The notes beneath the pieces were generated by a model. It saw nothing but the letters and a program-made list of their open reading frames with translations, was not told the DNA's origin and did no database searches. Positions 1-11,419 of a DNA stretch of 64,000 nt are shown here, one piece after another (within the stretch, counting starts at the first letter, position 1; each line of letters begins with the position of its first letter). The position numbers and the translations under genes were made by a program. The DNA lies in the NCBI GenBank assembly GCA_002221725.1, contig NJFT01000019.1:62001-126000 (forward strand), given 5' to 3'. The DNA is from Scedosporium boydii. Its lineage: Eukaryota > Ascomycota > Sordariomycetes > Microascales > Microascaceae.

Positions 1-189
1 CGCCGCTGAGGTATGGAAGTGGGTGGTGTGGTTGTTGCGGTGGTGGTTTGTCGAAGAGGACAAGTACGACGGGACGGCAGCGGTCGTTAGTGAGGAAGAG
101 GATGTCGCGTGGCCGGATCCGCGGTCATCGATAAGGAGTTCGTCAAGGTTCGACAGAGAAGGGAAGGGAGGAGGACTTGTGGGTGGCAT
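1..189 (-). CDS. Partial protein N-terminus, low complexity, runs off the left edge
   Basis: Reading leftward from an ATG at 189-187, the frame stays open for all 63 codons to the window edge. The context (AAGACC before ATG) is good for a fungal start. The peptide begins MPPTSPPPFPSLSNLDELL and then becomes rich in Ser, Thr, His and Asn, as in disordered N-termini of fungal regulators or signalling proteins. No domain is visible and no function can be given. The opposite strand also has open frames here, so this is a probable rather than certain exon. The rest of the gene lies to the left of the window. Confidence 0.45.
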   Translation of the reverse strand, partial: MPPTSPPPFPSLSNLDELLIDDRGSGHATSSSSLTTAAVPSYLSSSTNHHRNNHTTHFHTSAA

Positions 190-2640
190 GGTCTTCTTCT
201 TAAGTTTCCTGTTCCAACCGACGAAGGTGTGGAGACAACTGAGGCAGCCGTTCGGAAGAAGGAAATAATCGACTGGGGAAGGGGGTACGAAGTTGGTTGT
301 AGATTGACGCGAATTGCTTTTGAGCGACCCTCGTCCGGGGGCGTTCCTGTGTGTGGTCTTCACGGCTTTGGCTTCTCTGGGGGGGTAGGGGCTCTGGGTA
401 ATTCCAGCAAGAAACCATTTTCTCAACAGACCCCTGCACCTGCACTACCTCTTCATAGGGGCCCAAAGCTGGCCTCTGTCCTCTCCGGAATCACATTGAT
501 CCTCTTCCATAGTGTCATTTGGCCCTGGGCGCCGAGCTGCAGGTACAATTAAGGTACAAAATACCCTTCATCTGCAATGGGTGAGTTTAGCAGCAAAGAG
601 AAAAAAAATACCAGAGTCTATCCGAAGTATCCGCGGGGTACCATTTTGGCAGTGCTAATGTCCGTGGTATCCGCTTCGCGACTTTAACGCTGGAAGGGGG
701 CCTTGGCGAAGGCTATGGTTCGCTGGATTTAATTCGCTGGAGTTTAACTAACATTGGCTCAACTGTGAGATGTGGTCGCAGAGTCCCCAGCGCCCAAGTA
801 CGGGTACCCCCCTTGACCAGACAGGTACCAGCCGGTCTTGGCTTCGTGCCAGTTTCGACGTAACCCTCCACTCCCTCCAGTAGCTGTAACTAGCACCATG
901 CGCATGGTTAGAGTGCTGGACAGAGGCTCTCATGACCCACCAGACGCCATCGATCAATTGAATATCAATGTGGTCTCTGGTCAGCAGGCCTCCCGACACA
1001 CTGGCGGTGAGCTAAGCGATCATGTATTATTTTTCCTTCTTTTCCCTGATCGACGGATCAATTCGACATACAGAGTACAGAGCATGGTATCAAAGGTCTG
1101 GCTGTATTACTTGTAGCAGTTGCCTTCGACTCTCATCGTGATGCACTGCTGTCTCAAGCATGGCCCGTTCCAGATCGACGGAGATCTTGGTGTGGAGGAG
1201 TTTTGAATTACAGCTTTGAGAGGTTGCAATTGCTACCACCCGTTGGTCATCGACTGTGCTCATACTCTGTGCTTGTGAACCACCAAAAAGTAAACTCTTC
1301 CGAAGTAGTTCAACGGGGAGGGTATGGTTCAATGTTGGTAATGATTTGCATCTGGATAGCAGTTCTTCCGTGCCGAGGATCTCTGCACTTCATGTCCAAT
1401 TCCTGTCCGCACTTCATTGTTTAGATCTATGGTTTAATGTTGCCGAAGTTACTCTCCTCTCCACGTGCTCGCTTGCGATACCTGTGCCCTCCCGCGACAG
1501 GCGGTGCCGAGGTGACTGATCATCTTGGTCCATATTAAACTAATCTAGTATACTTCGTACTTAGATCGATGTTTGCTGACCAACTTTACGTCTATTTGAC
1601 GTTGATTTGAACGAGATCATTGTGACGATGATAATGTCCGTCTCCGATGAGGATGCTGCACGACTGTCGTACACATGTTAGACGAAGTATGTCCAGCTGA
1701 TGAGCGAGGGCTTTAATCAGATCACGCTACCTTCCGATCCCAACCGTGCTATAAGGTTAAAACAATCGAGAGCAGAATAAACACTAATGACGCTAGATCC
1801 GATCTGATGGGAAGTGCATATCCTACCCTAATGATGCGCCTGAGACGTCCTGGGCAGCCACGCCCTCCAACCGATTCCCAACCTCGTTCAAGGACCAGGC
1901 GGACGGACTAGCGCTATGAACGCCTCAATCCTCCAAATGACTTTGCTTCTTATCCTAGAATGAGCGGTGGGCTCTTGCTCCTCGTCATGTGGCAGAAAAA
2001 CCAACTTCATAGTTGCTTTTACTTTTACACTACGACGGGGTGACTCGCCATAGAGTTGTGGGTACGATTTCTGCTACCTTTGTAATTGGCGACAGAATCT
2101 CCCCAGGGCATCTTTGAAAATCCCATCCTGATTTGAGTGGGGAGGAAGTTTGCTGTCTCAGGACAAGCCACCGCACTCTGCCCTTTCACTCGAGGGGTGC
2201 CTGAAACATCCCCCGACGGTCTGCACGTGAACACGTTGAGGGGTTCTGTTGCTCGAAAGGGTTTGCCTTTCATGTCTTCGACACCTGATCGTCATTGGAG
2301 AGTGAATGTAGTGTAAATGTGGAGAGACACATGTTAGACCTGCGTAGGGGAAGTAATTCTCGAAGCAGACTCTCACTTCCGGATATCGTAGATCATGCCT
2401 TGATGGACAACAAGGGTTATTGGTATCTTCGTCTGTATTAACGTTGCTACTGCTTATTTGTACGCTTCCAAAAAGGATACGAAAAACTCCAAACGCCTAT
2501 AGACTTGGATGACATCTAGCCCGGCGTTTACTTTCCAATAATCCAAAGGCCAAATACTCCACGCCTGTTCCTCTCCAATGCCTTCCAAAGACCAATATCG
2601 CAACCCCAGAGACCCAAAGTGATCGATGCAACGAACTGGA
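190..2640. other. Intergenic region without recognisable gene
   Basis: About 2.4 kb between the left-edge partial gene and the 3' end of the RRM gene. Only short frames without protein character occur. It contains one perfect hairpin word TACTTCGTA (1551-1559), a partial copy at 1682-1690, and a stem-matched loop variant TACAGAGTA (1069-1077). No tRNA-like box pair was found. Confidence 0.6.
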
Positions 2641-3702
2641 CTAACCCAAAAGCTTGAGACCATTTTTCATCTTCTGGCCCGGCTTGTGGACTCCAGAACC
2701 GGGCTTAGGCCCAAGGTTAGGCTCGTAGCTTTGCTGGCTACCAGTGTTCTTGTAGCCCTTCTTGCCATGCTTCTTTCCCCTATCCTTCTCTTTAACGACC
2801 GACGCCTTAATCTCCGTCTTCGCCCGAGTGACAATCACCGGGTGGCTCTGGATATACTTGCCGTTCATCTCCTTGGCAGCTTGGAAGTAATCGTCGGGAT
2901 CGCTGAAGCTGACGAAACCGTAGTTCTTCGACTTGGAGGTTCGCTTGTCGCGGATAACTCGAGCCTTTTGCACAGATTTCCACCGAGAAAAGGCCTTGAG
3001 GAGGGAGTCGTCCGTGACTTCGCCAGCCAGGTTACCTACGAAGAGGCGGGGGTGGCTGGGATCCCATTCTAGCAGAGTGTCGTCGGTCCATTTCTTGCCA
3101 CCGCCTTCTCGTACGACCGTCTTCTTCTTGTCGGGGGCCTCGGTGGCCGTTTCGACGACTGGAGCTGCAGCTGCCGCAACGGGAATCGCGTTCGCCGATG
3201 TCGCGGCGCCGGCACCTCGTTGGGGGCCTGCTGCGCCAATAGTACTGTCTTTGCCCGTTGTCGCGTCCTTGCTCACGTACGCGCTCTGCCACTGCGCGTA
3301 CTGCGCCGCCATCTCGGTATCGTAGTCGCTCGCGCTGCCGGGGACGGGGAAAGGATTGCGGATCTGGGGCGCGCTATATGCGGCGACGCCGGGGGTTGGG
3401 CCATAGCCACTGGTTTGGTAACTTGACTGAGGGTATTGATAAGCTTGCGCCTGATATGGCCCAGAGCTCACCGCCGACGGCGGGTAACTGGGGTAGGCTC
3501 GGCCATACTGCTGAGCAGACGTTCCGGGCGCGTAACTCGTAGACGGCGGGTACGGCGACGGCTTGCTAGCGGAACCGAACGCGGGCTTGAATCCTGTCGT
3601 TCCTTTCGGCGCCGGCGGTCGCGCGGGTAGAGACGGATGCGAGGAGGCGGTTCCTGGGGGATGGCTGGATCCTGTAACACCTGGAGGTGGAGGATAGGAC
3701 AT
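2641..3702 (-). CDS. RRM RNA-binding protein, RBM42-like
   Basis: Single-exon gene of 353 aa. An upstream in-frame ATG at 3723 exists, but the start at 3702 (MSYPPPPG) fits better with the proline-rich beginning. Residues 1-140 are a Pro/Tyr/Ser-rich disordered segment. One RRM follows at about residues 216-294, with RNP2 LFVGNL and RNP1 KNYGFVSF and the adjacent phrase WDPSHPRLFVGNL, which resembles the RBM42 group. The tail is Lys/Gly-rich and ends GLKLLG. RBM42-type proteins bind RNA and associate with splicing or stress-granule factors; the role here is inferred from that family. The gene diverges from ssr4, sharing a 600-bp promoter region. Confidence 0.88.
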   Translation of the reverse strand: MSYPPPPGVTGSSHPPGTASSHPSLPARPPAPKGTTGFKPAFGSASKPSPYPPSTSYAPGTSAQQYGRAYPSYPPSAVSSGPYQAQAYQYPQSSYQTSGYGPTPGVAAYSAPQIRNPFPVPGSASDYDTEMAAQYAQWQSAYVSKDATTGKDSTIGAAGPQRGAGAATSANAIPVAAAAAPVVETATEAPDKKKTVVREGGGKKWTDDTLLEWDPSHPRLFVGNLAGEVTDDSLLKAFSRWKSVQKARVIRDKRTSKSKNYGFVSFSDPDDYFQAAKEMNGKYIQSHPVIVTRAKTEIKASVVKEKDRGKKHGKKGYKNTGSQQSYEPNLGPKPGSGVHKPGQKMKNGLKLLG

Positions 3703-4302
3703 GATGAATGAATGACCTCGCAATAAAACAAATTTTTATTGTTTTTCGACTTGCTTCAGCCGATGCGGCACGTACCTCTGAGCTTTTGCCTTGCTCAAAG
3801 TAAGGTCTTTGGCTCCTTTGGTATCCCCTAGAGCGGTTCCCTATCTTGTATATCCCAAGCTGGAGGGACACTGTTGTTGGATGCAGAAAACAGATGATGA
3901 TCACAGTGGAGGGAAGAGAATCTTTGGGCGGCTCCGCAACTGCCTGGTGGAGTATAACTGGGCGGCAATAAGTACCAACAATGACAATCCACACTCCACG
4001 TGACTAACACACGCGCATTCCCGTGTGTTATATCACGTGATCAAATTTCTAGACGTGCGAGCTGCAACAGGGGCAATTGCCAGCCTTCTGAGAATATCGT
4101 GTCGCGACTTGTTGTCACGCTCATCTCCATCGTTTCGATTAGACAACATCCACAGTGATACCCATTGCCTCCCCCTACCTATCCAACCCCGGTCGACAAC
4201 AGGCCCGCTAAGGTCGCAGAGCTATCTTTTACTCTTTCATCCGATCTTGTCCAATATTTTCCCTGGGTCCAGCAGGCGGCTGCGCTGCAAAATTTTGCGA
4301 CC
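3703..4302. promoter_or_regulatory. Divergent promoter region between the RRM gene and ssr4
   Basis: A 600-bp gap between two divergently transcribed genes, so it must contain both promoters. It includes a TCACGTGA palindrome (4033-4040), a typical bHLH (E-box) target, and a second CACGTG core near 3998. No convincing TATA box is visible. Regulation of both genes from here is inferred from the layout only. Confidence 0.5.
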
Positions 4303-6654
4303 ATGGCAAACATGCCAAGGGACCCAAGCTCAGGGATCCATCAAGATCTCGTAAGAATCAATTTCTAACTTATTTCTAGTGACTTTGTCTTGTTTGACTA
4401 ACCATATTAACAGCTCCCCCATGTCCACCTCATATCGACCCACCGCTATGCATTGATGCCCCGGGTCGACATCCAAGATGTTGCGAAGTGGCTCATGGAC
4501 GCCCCCCGCATCGCCAAAAACCAGAGCCCCTTCCACTGGACTTATTTAGATGGACCCGTTGATGGCACGATACTTCTCACATGGCAGCCACTCGCGCGAC
4601 TCGGTACGAACTTTGCTAGTGATGGGTTCGTTTGGGCTTCGCCCGAGCAGTACTTTAAGCAAGATCTGGGCAATGGCCTTGTATGTTCTTTTCCCCGAAC
4701 ATTGCAGTTGGAAGAGTTTGGGCGGAACAGCCGCCTTCGACTAACTTAGCCACAGGTCCTTGAGATCTACCTCCAGAAATCCGGCTTCTTGCCGGGCGAG
4801 CAGGCAGTCCTACATGCGCGACGCAGGTTCCGCCTGGTCCCCGCCCAAGCCGGCAATCCTCATGCGCCCCAGCCCGACGTCAGTCTTTGGCTCGTCCACT
4901 ACGGCCCCTCGGAACCGAACGACCGAATCCCCGTAAACATGATCCCGTTCGACGAGCGCGTCCACGCCATGATAAATACCCGACAGTATCTCAAGAAGTG
5001 TGGTCAGATCGCTCGGAAAGACTTTATGCTCTCCGACCGCGTGAACTGGCCTCAGATCGCCTTCCCCAGAGAAGGCGGACGCCAGCAACAAATGTACGCG
5101 TCGCCGATGAATGCCCGTGGAGTACCCCAGCAGATGGCATATCCGCCCCAGACCCCAACCGGACCCCCGGCCAAGCGAGCAAGACATGCATCAACGTCAC
5201 AAGCACACCCTGCTCCGCAGCCGGTACAAGCTGTGCCGCCCCCCGAGGCCGCCGTCTACGATGATGAGGAAGACACATCGCGAGGAGATATGTTCGATCA
5301 AGTCACAGCACGGGAGATCGCTCTCAGTCGCTACCAGCAGAACCACGAGTGGATGGAGGAGATCTTGTCATCCGCTTACCGGATTGACCAGATCAGTCCT
5401 CCCGACCTGGGTCTTGGGTTCAAGGGTCAGCTTGCTTCCCTTACTGAGGGCATATTCCCTGCGCAGGGCGGCGATGCCCTAGAAACGGCCATTGAAAGGT
5501 CCTATTCGTCTGGCCTGGATCCTAAACTTGCGGAGGAATTTCAAAAGCGGATAACCAACTTCATGGAGTCCTCCAAGGCCGAAATTGAGGCCATGAAGGC
5601 CAACCACGAGAAGGCGCTGGCCCAAATCAAGGAAAGTGCCATCATTGTTCAGGCCGAAAAGGATCTTAGGGACACTGCGGATGCCGTTGGCGATGAGCCT
5701 TGGCGCTTGGAGGGTAGGGTTGAAGAAGAAGATGAGGAATCAAACGGATCCCTGCCACAGAAGCCGAAGAAGAAGGTCGAAGAGATTGTCTCTGAGGTCG
5801 AGAGCCGGTTGAACCGAAAGACTCGATCCCTACGCCCCGTGTCCCGAATCCAGGACGGTGGTTACCAGCCGCCTGCCCCCGAGCCGGAGCCCCCTGCGGC
5901 AGTGCCCTCTGTTTCCGTGCCGGCAGGAGCCCCAGGAGGTTTAGCCCCTACTTCACAGCAAGTGTCGGCTGCGCCATCACAGCAAGGCGGTATGGATGAC
6001 CCGGATCTTGAGATGGGTGGAACGGCAGGGGAGCTTCTTAGCCAGATGCAGCCAGGCATGTCGTCTGCGTCTACGCCGGGAGCTCACAACACCTCAGCCC
6101 TTCCATCGGCCGTAGCCACCCCTGGAGACATTGGCGCCCCGTCGCCCGCAGCTCCAGCGCCAGCACTTCCAGAACAGAAAGCGCCCGAGCCTACGGGAGG
6201 TGATACTATCATGGGAAACACAGAACCCTCTGCTCAAAACGCTCCCCCGACTGCCCCCGATCAAGGCACAGGTAGCGGCGACTGGGTCATGGTGCCGAAG
6301 GGTGGAGCCTCGCCTGATGCGAATGCTCAAGCAGCGTCGGGTTCCGGATCAGCGTCTGCATCTAAGGGAACACCGGCGGCCGTTTCAGTAGCAGGATCTG
6401 TCCCCGCGAAGCAGCCGTCGGCGGTTGGCACGCCCGCGGATGGCGGTTCAACGACGTTTGAAAATGATTTTAGCTCATTGGGCGACTTGGATACTGCAGG
6501 TGATGCTTTGGCTTCCTACGAGGCGCCGACCGGTACGGATCTCGGCGATGGTCTAGACCTTAACATGGATATGGACGATTCTGCCTTCGGAGAGGCCTTC
6601 CAGGGTGTTTCCCAATCGGGGACACCGGCGGACGGTAATCCCGATGGCATCTGA
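4303..6654 (+). CDS. ssr4: SWI/SNF and RSC chromatin-remodelling subunit Ssr4
   Basis: Three exons: 4303-4350, 4414-4680 and 4756-6654, giving 737 aa. Introns are GT-AG; the first has a good TGACTAAC branch site. The start at 4303 has the context GCGACCATGG. The N-terminal part (about residues 15-200, starting HVHLISTHRYALMPRVD and including DGTILLTWQP and FASDGFVWASPEQYF) matches the Ssr4 N-terminal domain (formerly DUF1750), a fungal subunit of SWI/SNF and RSC. A helical, charged stretch follows (about 290-480), then a long Pro/Ala/Ser/Gly-rich tail with acidic patches, suggesting disorder. It would act in nucleus chromatin remodelling. The family was recognised from memory of its motif pattern. 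Confidence 0.85.
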
Positions 6655-6763
6655 TCTGAAAGAGGGTTTGAAAAAGAAGTTGTAGCACATTTTAGCTTGA
6701 GTCTTTTTTGGTCTGCGGTTACGGTTTTGGGACAGACACGGTTTTCTCCCGGTGCCTTTTTTT

Positions 6764-6765
<2 letters not shown>

Positions 6766-6799
<34 letters not shown>
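6766..6799 (+). repeat. Poly-T run of 34 nt
   Basis: Thirty-four consecutive T, about 110 nt after the ssr4 stop codon. It probably falls in the 3' UTR or just past the polyadenylation site. Length is likely to vary between isolates and between sequencing assemblies. Confidence 0.9.
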
Positions 6800-7477
6800 C
6801 AACGTTTTTCTCTTGCTTGTCGTTTTTTCCTTCGGTATGGAAGGGGGAGTAATTTAGTGTACAATTAGGTATCGATTGATGTTCGGCGCTGCGCCAGGGT
6901 TAGGATGGCGGAGTTGGTTTGACGTAGTGAATACATCCATGTGTTTCCAAGAGCAGACACACCTCACACACGCCCGGAGATCTGCTGCTTCTAGACGCCG
7001 TGTCCCTCCATCCCATTAGTATCTGCCGTGTTGCTTCTACTTCTAGTGGCAACTTTGGAGGTTCAAAAAACACTTCCCGTGTCCGGCAGCGTCCTCCCGA
7101 ACCGAGTTCGTCCGAGCTAGAACACGTGAAACTGTCCTATGCTGAGGGTGCGAAACTTTGATTCTTGGATTCCGAATTAGCGTTTAGTGTCGAAGGGGAA
7201 CAAGGAAATGTCGTTTTTCATGTTTCTTTCTTTTTCTAAATTCCACGCTACGAAGTTCGGCTGGCTAGTTTTTCTCTCCCTCGCAGGACATGACATCACT
7301 GGAGTCGTGTTGGTACGTAGGAATGATAAGAACGGAATCCCTTTGGACGAAAGAGTGCTAGTACCGAAGAAGGAGAATAAGAAACGGTGGGGGAAATTTG
7401 AGAGAAGTCCGGTGAGCTGATGGATCGTGCTGAGTTTGGGTGATACATGAGGCCGGCTATAACGTGTGTACGCCAGG

Positions 7478-7486
7478 TACGAAGTA
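7478..7486 (+). repeat. Dispersed hairpin word TACGAAGTA (representative copy)
   Basis: One of 19 perfect copies of the 9-mer, in either orientation, in this window. Starts of the others: 1551, 7573, 7843, 8835, 10992, 24012, 28314, 45665, 46926, 48131, 48753, 49132, 49366, 50165, 50580, 51384, 52328, 52520. The two outer triplets are complementary, so each copy can fold into a 3-bp stem with a GAA (or TTC) loop. At 7573, 7843, 51384 and 52328 the stem extends to 4 bp (GTAC ... GTAC). None lies in a coding exon. Confidence 0.85.
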
Positions 7487-9937
7487 TATGATTATGGGAT
7501 TGAAGTTTTCAAAAGTTGCCCCCAAGAAAACGTGGGGGTTCGGGGACTCGGCTGGTACAACAATTGAACTGGTACTTCGTACAAATAGGGAGTCGCTTAA
7601 TTACGGACCGTCCGTCCAGATACAGGATGGCAGCCATCAAGTATCCCGCGTAGAGAGTGAAGGGACGAAGAAGAAACTTAAATGTCTGAATAGGGTAATA
7701 TGGAGAGGGATGGCGTTCCATCGGCTGCTCTTTTCTGGGATGCCTACGAAGTGAATGGTCGGTTCAGAGTACTTTGTATTATCTCGTCTAGTTTCAATGT
7801 CTATCTATACCTGGCGACAAGGACATCAATGGGCCTACTCAGTACGAAGTACACTTATGTACAGTTCAGATGACGGAACGGCACAAGGTAATAATACAAG
7901 AAAACCAACAAGCGGTTCGCATAGGTGCAACTGCCATAGCGCGATGCACTGTACTTTTCTGCGACGAGACGGGCGGAGGAACAAGGATGAGTATGGGCGA
8001 GTACGAGGTCTTCATCGCTCGTAAACTTTATGCTGCAGAGAAGCACGGCCTATGCAAGTGAGGAAATCCCAGAGCCTTATAGCATTATTGGCTAGCCACG
8101 ACGGGCGCCAACCGCGAACGACCATGGCGGTGGGAGACACAAGGCCGGCGCTGACTGGCCCGGACAAATCGATCCAGTCCGGCATTAGTTCCGTCTGGTT
8201 GAGGGTCAAACGAAAATTGGAATACGGGACTCAGCGTATAGGTAGGTACTCCGTACACTACTACCTTGCTCGTTAGCTCTACGATGTTCAGATCGACGGA
8301 GACACGACATTCCCTGTGCCAGCCGAAATACGGGAGAAGATTGGTCACCTTCCTGGTCGTCTCTCCATTCCTCTATGCCTGTTCAGTTCACATCTCTGGC
8401 TTGCGTCGGGACCCCAGGGTAAGCCAAAGTTGGAGCAGCTCGCTGTTTCGCCGCATTCACTGTACAAGCCTACCCCTCTTCCGATCTCCAACCGCCGCTC
8501 CCAGATTCGGCCGCTTCCTCTACCCGCATTGCCACGGCTTGTTTCTCGGAACGGTAACCGCTTCGTATAACACCATATTCTTAGATTGTACTTCATACAG
8601 TACGAGTACCACACTTATAAATTTAGCCATCAAATCGATTGCTATTATCATTGCTTTGCGTAGTTCCATAGCGTGGGATGCGTCACATCCAAGTACACGT
8701 TAAATACCACGCTCCCTCGCCTCGGAAGGCACTCAGCAACCTCCAAGACTCTCAGCCCCGCTACCGTCAGTGCAACCCATCCGAGCGGTGCGACCAGCAT
8801 GACCTGGCGTCCATCATGGGCAGCTTCTCCTTCATACGAAGTAGTTGTACGATTTCTCCTCTGGGCATATCCCACTTTGGGACCGGAAACCACAGATATA
8901 GTGTAGGATGGGCTAAGAGCTAATAGAAATATGAACCAAAGGCCCTATCTCGTCGACCTACAGGCAAATAGTCTCGGTCCAGAACACGCTAGTGTGAATC
9001 TGGTGCTTTGTCGTTCGTCGTTTAGGGTGGTACGTGCGTCTAAGTCTTCGTTGACACTACCGACGACGAGCCGCTTCTCTCCGTGCGTGCCGTTGGCTTC
9101 GATTCCTAAGAAGTGCGCTACAGCTTGATTAGACCCATTGCGAAGCGCACCTTCCATGTTCCTCGTCATGGATCATGAAGGTGGAATCGCATCGTGGAAA
9201 CGAAAAGTATAAATGCCAGAGTGCAGCAGATTAATGCAGCACCTAGTGTATGACTGAAGGGGCTGTGTTTGGCCTGGCATCGTCCGGGCAGCGGAAACAA
9301 TGTCAACTTCAGGCCGCTATTTGATAATACCTGCAAGCGTACAAAGGTACACTATCGTGAGTGAATCATCTAATAGTCCAGTGTCAGGTCGGCGAGGTCC
9401 TCAACAAACGATCAAACACTGTCCTCTCCGCTCCGCCCCACCCGGAAGGAGACTTAAAGGGTTTCGTCAGTACTTGAAGTCAAGAGAAGGTAAGGGGACG
9501 AGAAGGACAGAGAGAGAAAAAAAAAAAATGAAATGAAATTTAAAAGAAGAGAGGGGAGATCGATGGCTCAAAAGTTTTCGGAGAAAAAATGGCGCTGGCT
9601 GCGGATTTAAACAGCGCAAGCACCCCAGGAAAGCCATGCAACTTGTAGAGTACTCCCTTAGTCCCTCGTTGTCCCATTGGGTCGTAGATTTCCGGGGACT
9701 TGTTGACTGGTTTTACATTGACACGACACACATCAAAGATCAACGTCTGTTCATGTGAATGTTTAGAAACGGTGCTCTGTTTCTTCGATAAGTTGTTGAT
9801 TACGAAGTGCACCTCCGTGCTCACGCAGCGGTTTAAAATGGTAAAATGGTACAATTGTACAATCTGGAAGTCGCGGAACAGTCAGCATCACGCTTATAGT
9901 CACCGTTCGAAATCTCTTGCTTCTGACTGGGCTTGCA

Positions 9938-9955
9938 CCCCCCCCCCCCCCCCCC
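9938..9955 (+). repeat. Poly-C run of 18 nt
   Basis: Eighteen consecutive C in the gene-free island. Long G/C homopolymers are uncommon and error-prone, so the exact length is uncertain. Confidence 0.85.
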
Positions 9956-11335
9956 AGAATAGCGAAATAAGGCCGCGGTGAAGAGGAGCAGCAACCGATG
10001 AACCTGGCCGATCGAGACTAGAAGCAGGAGGAGCACGGTAATTCTGTTTGTTGGCCTCAGACCGCCAACTTCAAATCCTAATAATACTTTCGATACTTGA
10101 TCGTGTGTTTTTACACCTCTTACCCAGTTCTCGTTTCCCCCTCACCACCAGCCCTCCGTGATTACTTCATCCTCGACTTGAATAGCCTCCGAGCTTGATT
10201 CGGCTGTCACCTCTACAAAGTATTAAATCAACCTCTTGCCTCTGGTGCGCTCCTGTCCAGCCCAGTGTTCACTCTGGCGCTCTGACGTGACGGACCCCCA
10301 CCAACATCACAAAAGGTATCTGACTTCGAAGCCCCTCAACTGAACCATCTTTGATTTCACATGTCCCGTTCAAATTTCTTCAACGCTTGACTCGCACCTG
10401 CTCTCTTGACGGCGACCACTCCTCCCACACTCCTCCTCCTCCCACCCCTTCTCCCATGGTCCTACACTTAGTACGGTTCAATGTTGTACTCACGTACAAC
10501 TCCACAGGCTTGAACCGCTTTGCCAGCTGTTGAGCACTAAGCCCCACGGCTTCTCCCCGAGGTTTAGTGTCAGCATCAATGACTCGATGAAAATTGACCA
10601 AGACCAAGTCGATTTAAAAGGTTTATTCACAACATTCTACCTTTGTACCAATCTCAAAGCTCAGGTCGCTTGGAGCCCCGCCTCTGCAAGTATCTCCACT
10701 CCTGCCAGGCCATAGGTAACCCAACCCTCCCTCCATCCTCCACAGCCAGTCTCGACCGACCTCCTACGATCAAATCTCTCCTTCTCCACACCACTGTGAC
10801 CGCATACGCACACCAAACGCACCCAACTAATCTTCAACTGCCCCCACTAGGGCCACTAGCTCCAGCTGGCAACGTTATTACTACACTACTTCACTACTTT
10901 CCACTTGTACTCTCTCCTTCTCTCTGTTATTCCTGTCCCTCTTCTCTCGCCACCTCCATCACCTCCACCTCAATACTTCTCCAACAATCACTACTTCGTA
11001 CTTCTATACAAGTACATCCCATCTTCCTCCTCCTTCATCACAACATCGCACGCACTCTTTTGCACACACACTCTCTCTCTCACTCAGTCGCGCCCGCAAT
11101 ACACTAACCCGCGCCGATCTCGTCGGCGCCCCTCACCAACCCCTCCTTCTTTACGCGGAAACGGCGATACGCTAAGAAAAATTCAATCGACCCTTTTCGA
11201 TATTTGTTTCCGACATCGTCCAATCCTTCGATTCCGCCGCCTGGCGAGCAACTCTCCTGTGTCTAGCGTTGGACCAGGTCAGCCCAACCACCCAAGGACC
11301 CAAGGAACCTGGCAACTTGGGCCCCCGTCATCAAC

Positions 11336-11419
11336 ATGGCGGGATCGGACGGTCAAGTTGGCGGCGCAGGCCCTGACCTGTTGAAGCGCGCTACTCAGGC
11401 TCTGATGATGTCGAAGTAA
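11336..11419 (+). CDS. Upstream ORF or alternative first exon of sch9
   Basis: An ATG at 11336 in good context (TCAACATGG) opens a 27-codon frame beginning MAGSDGQVGGAGPDLLKRA and ending at TAA 11417-11419. That stop is created by a perfect splice donor, AA|GTAAGTAT, at 11416. Two readings are possible. It may be a uORF in the long sch9 leader. Alternatively, positions 11336-11415 are coding exon 1: joining to the acceptor ACTAG at 13404-13408 keeps the sch9 frame and would give a 927-aa kinase with a different N-terminus. A CT-rich leader typical of fungal transcription starts lies just upstream (10700-11330). The splice model is inference; transcript data would settle it. Confidence 0.5.
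   Translation: MAGSDGQVGGAGPDLLKRATQALMMSK

Larger units (their letters stand above)
6800..11100. other. Gene-free island of about 4.3 kb
   Basis: No frame here has protein character; open frames are short and overlap on both strands. Perfect hairpin words TACGAAGTA or TACTTCGTA occur at 7478, 7573, 7843, 8835 and 10992, with partial copies near 7745 and 9801 and a loop variant GTACTCCGTAC at 8246-8256. An 18-nt C run lies at 9938-9955. The right end grades into a CT-rich leader. No transposase, LTR or terminal inverted repeat was seen. Confidence 0.6.

Noticed and set aside
109..552. 147-codon frame on the plus strand at the left end
   Set aside because: Composition is not protein-like, there is no splice or domain support, and it overlaps the better minus-strand frame open to the edge.
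6766..6799. Poly-T run considered as poly-A tail of a retroposed (LINE/SINE-like) copy
   Set aside because: No target-site duplication and no element body next to it; position fits the ssr4 3' end.
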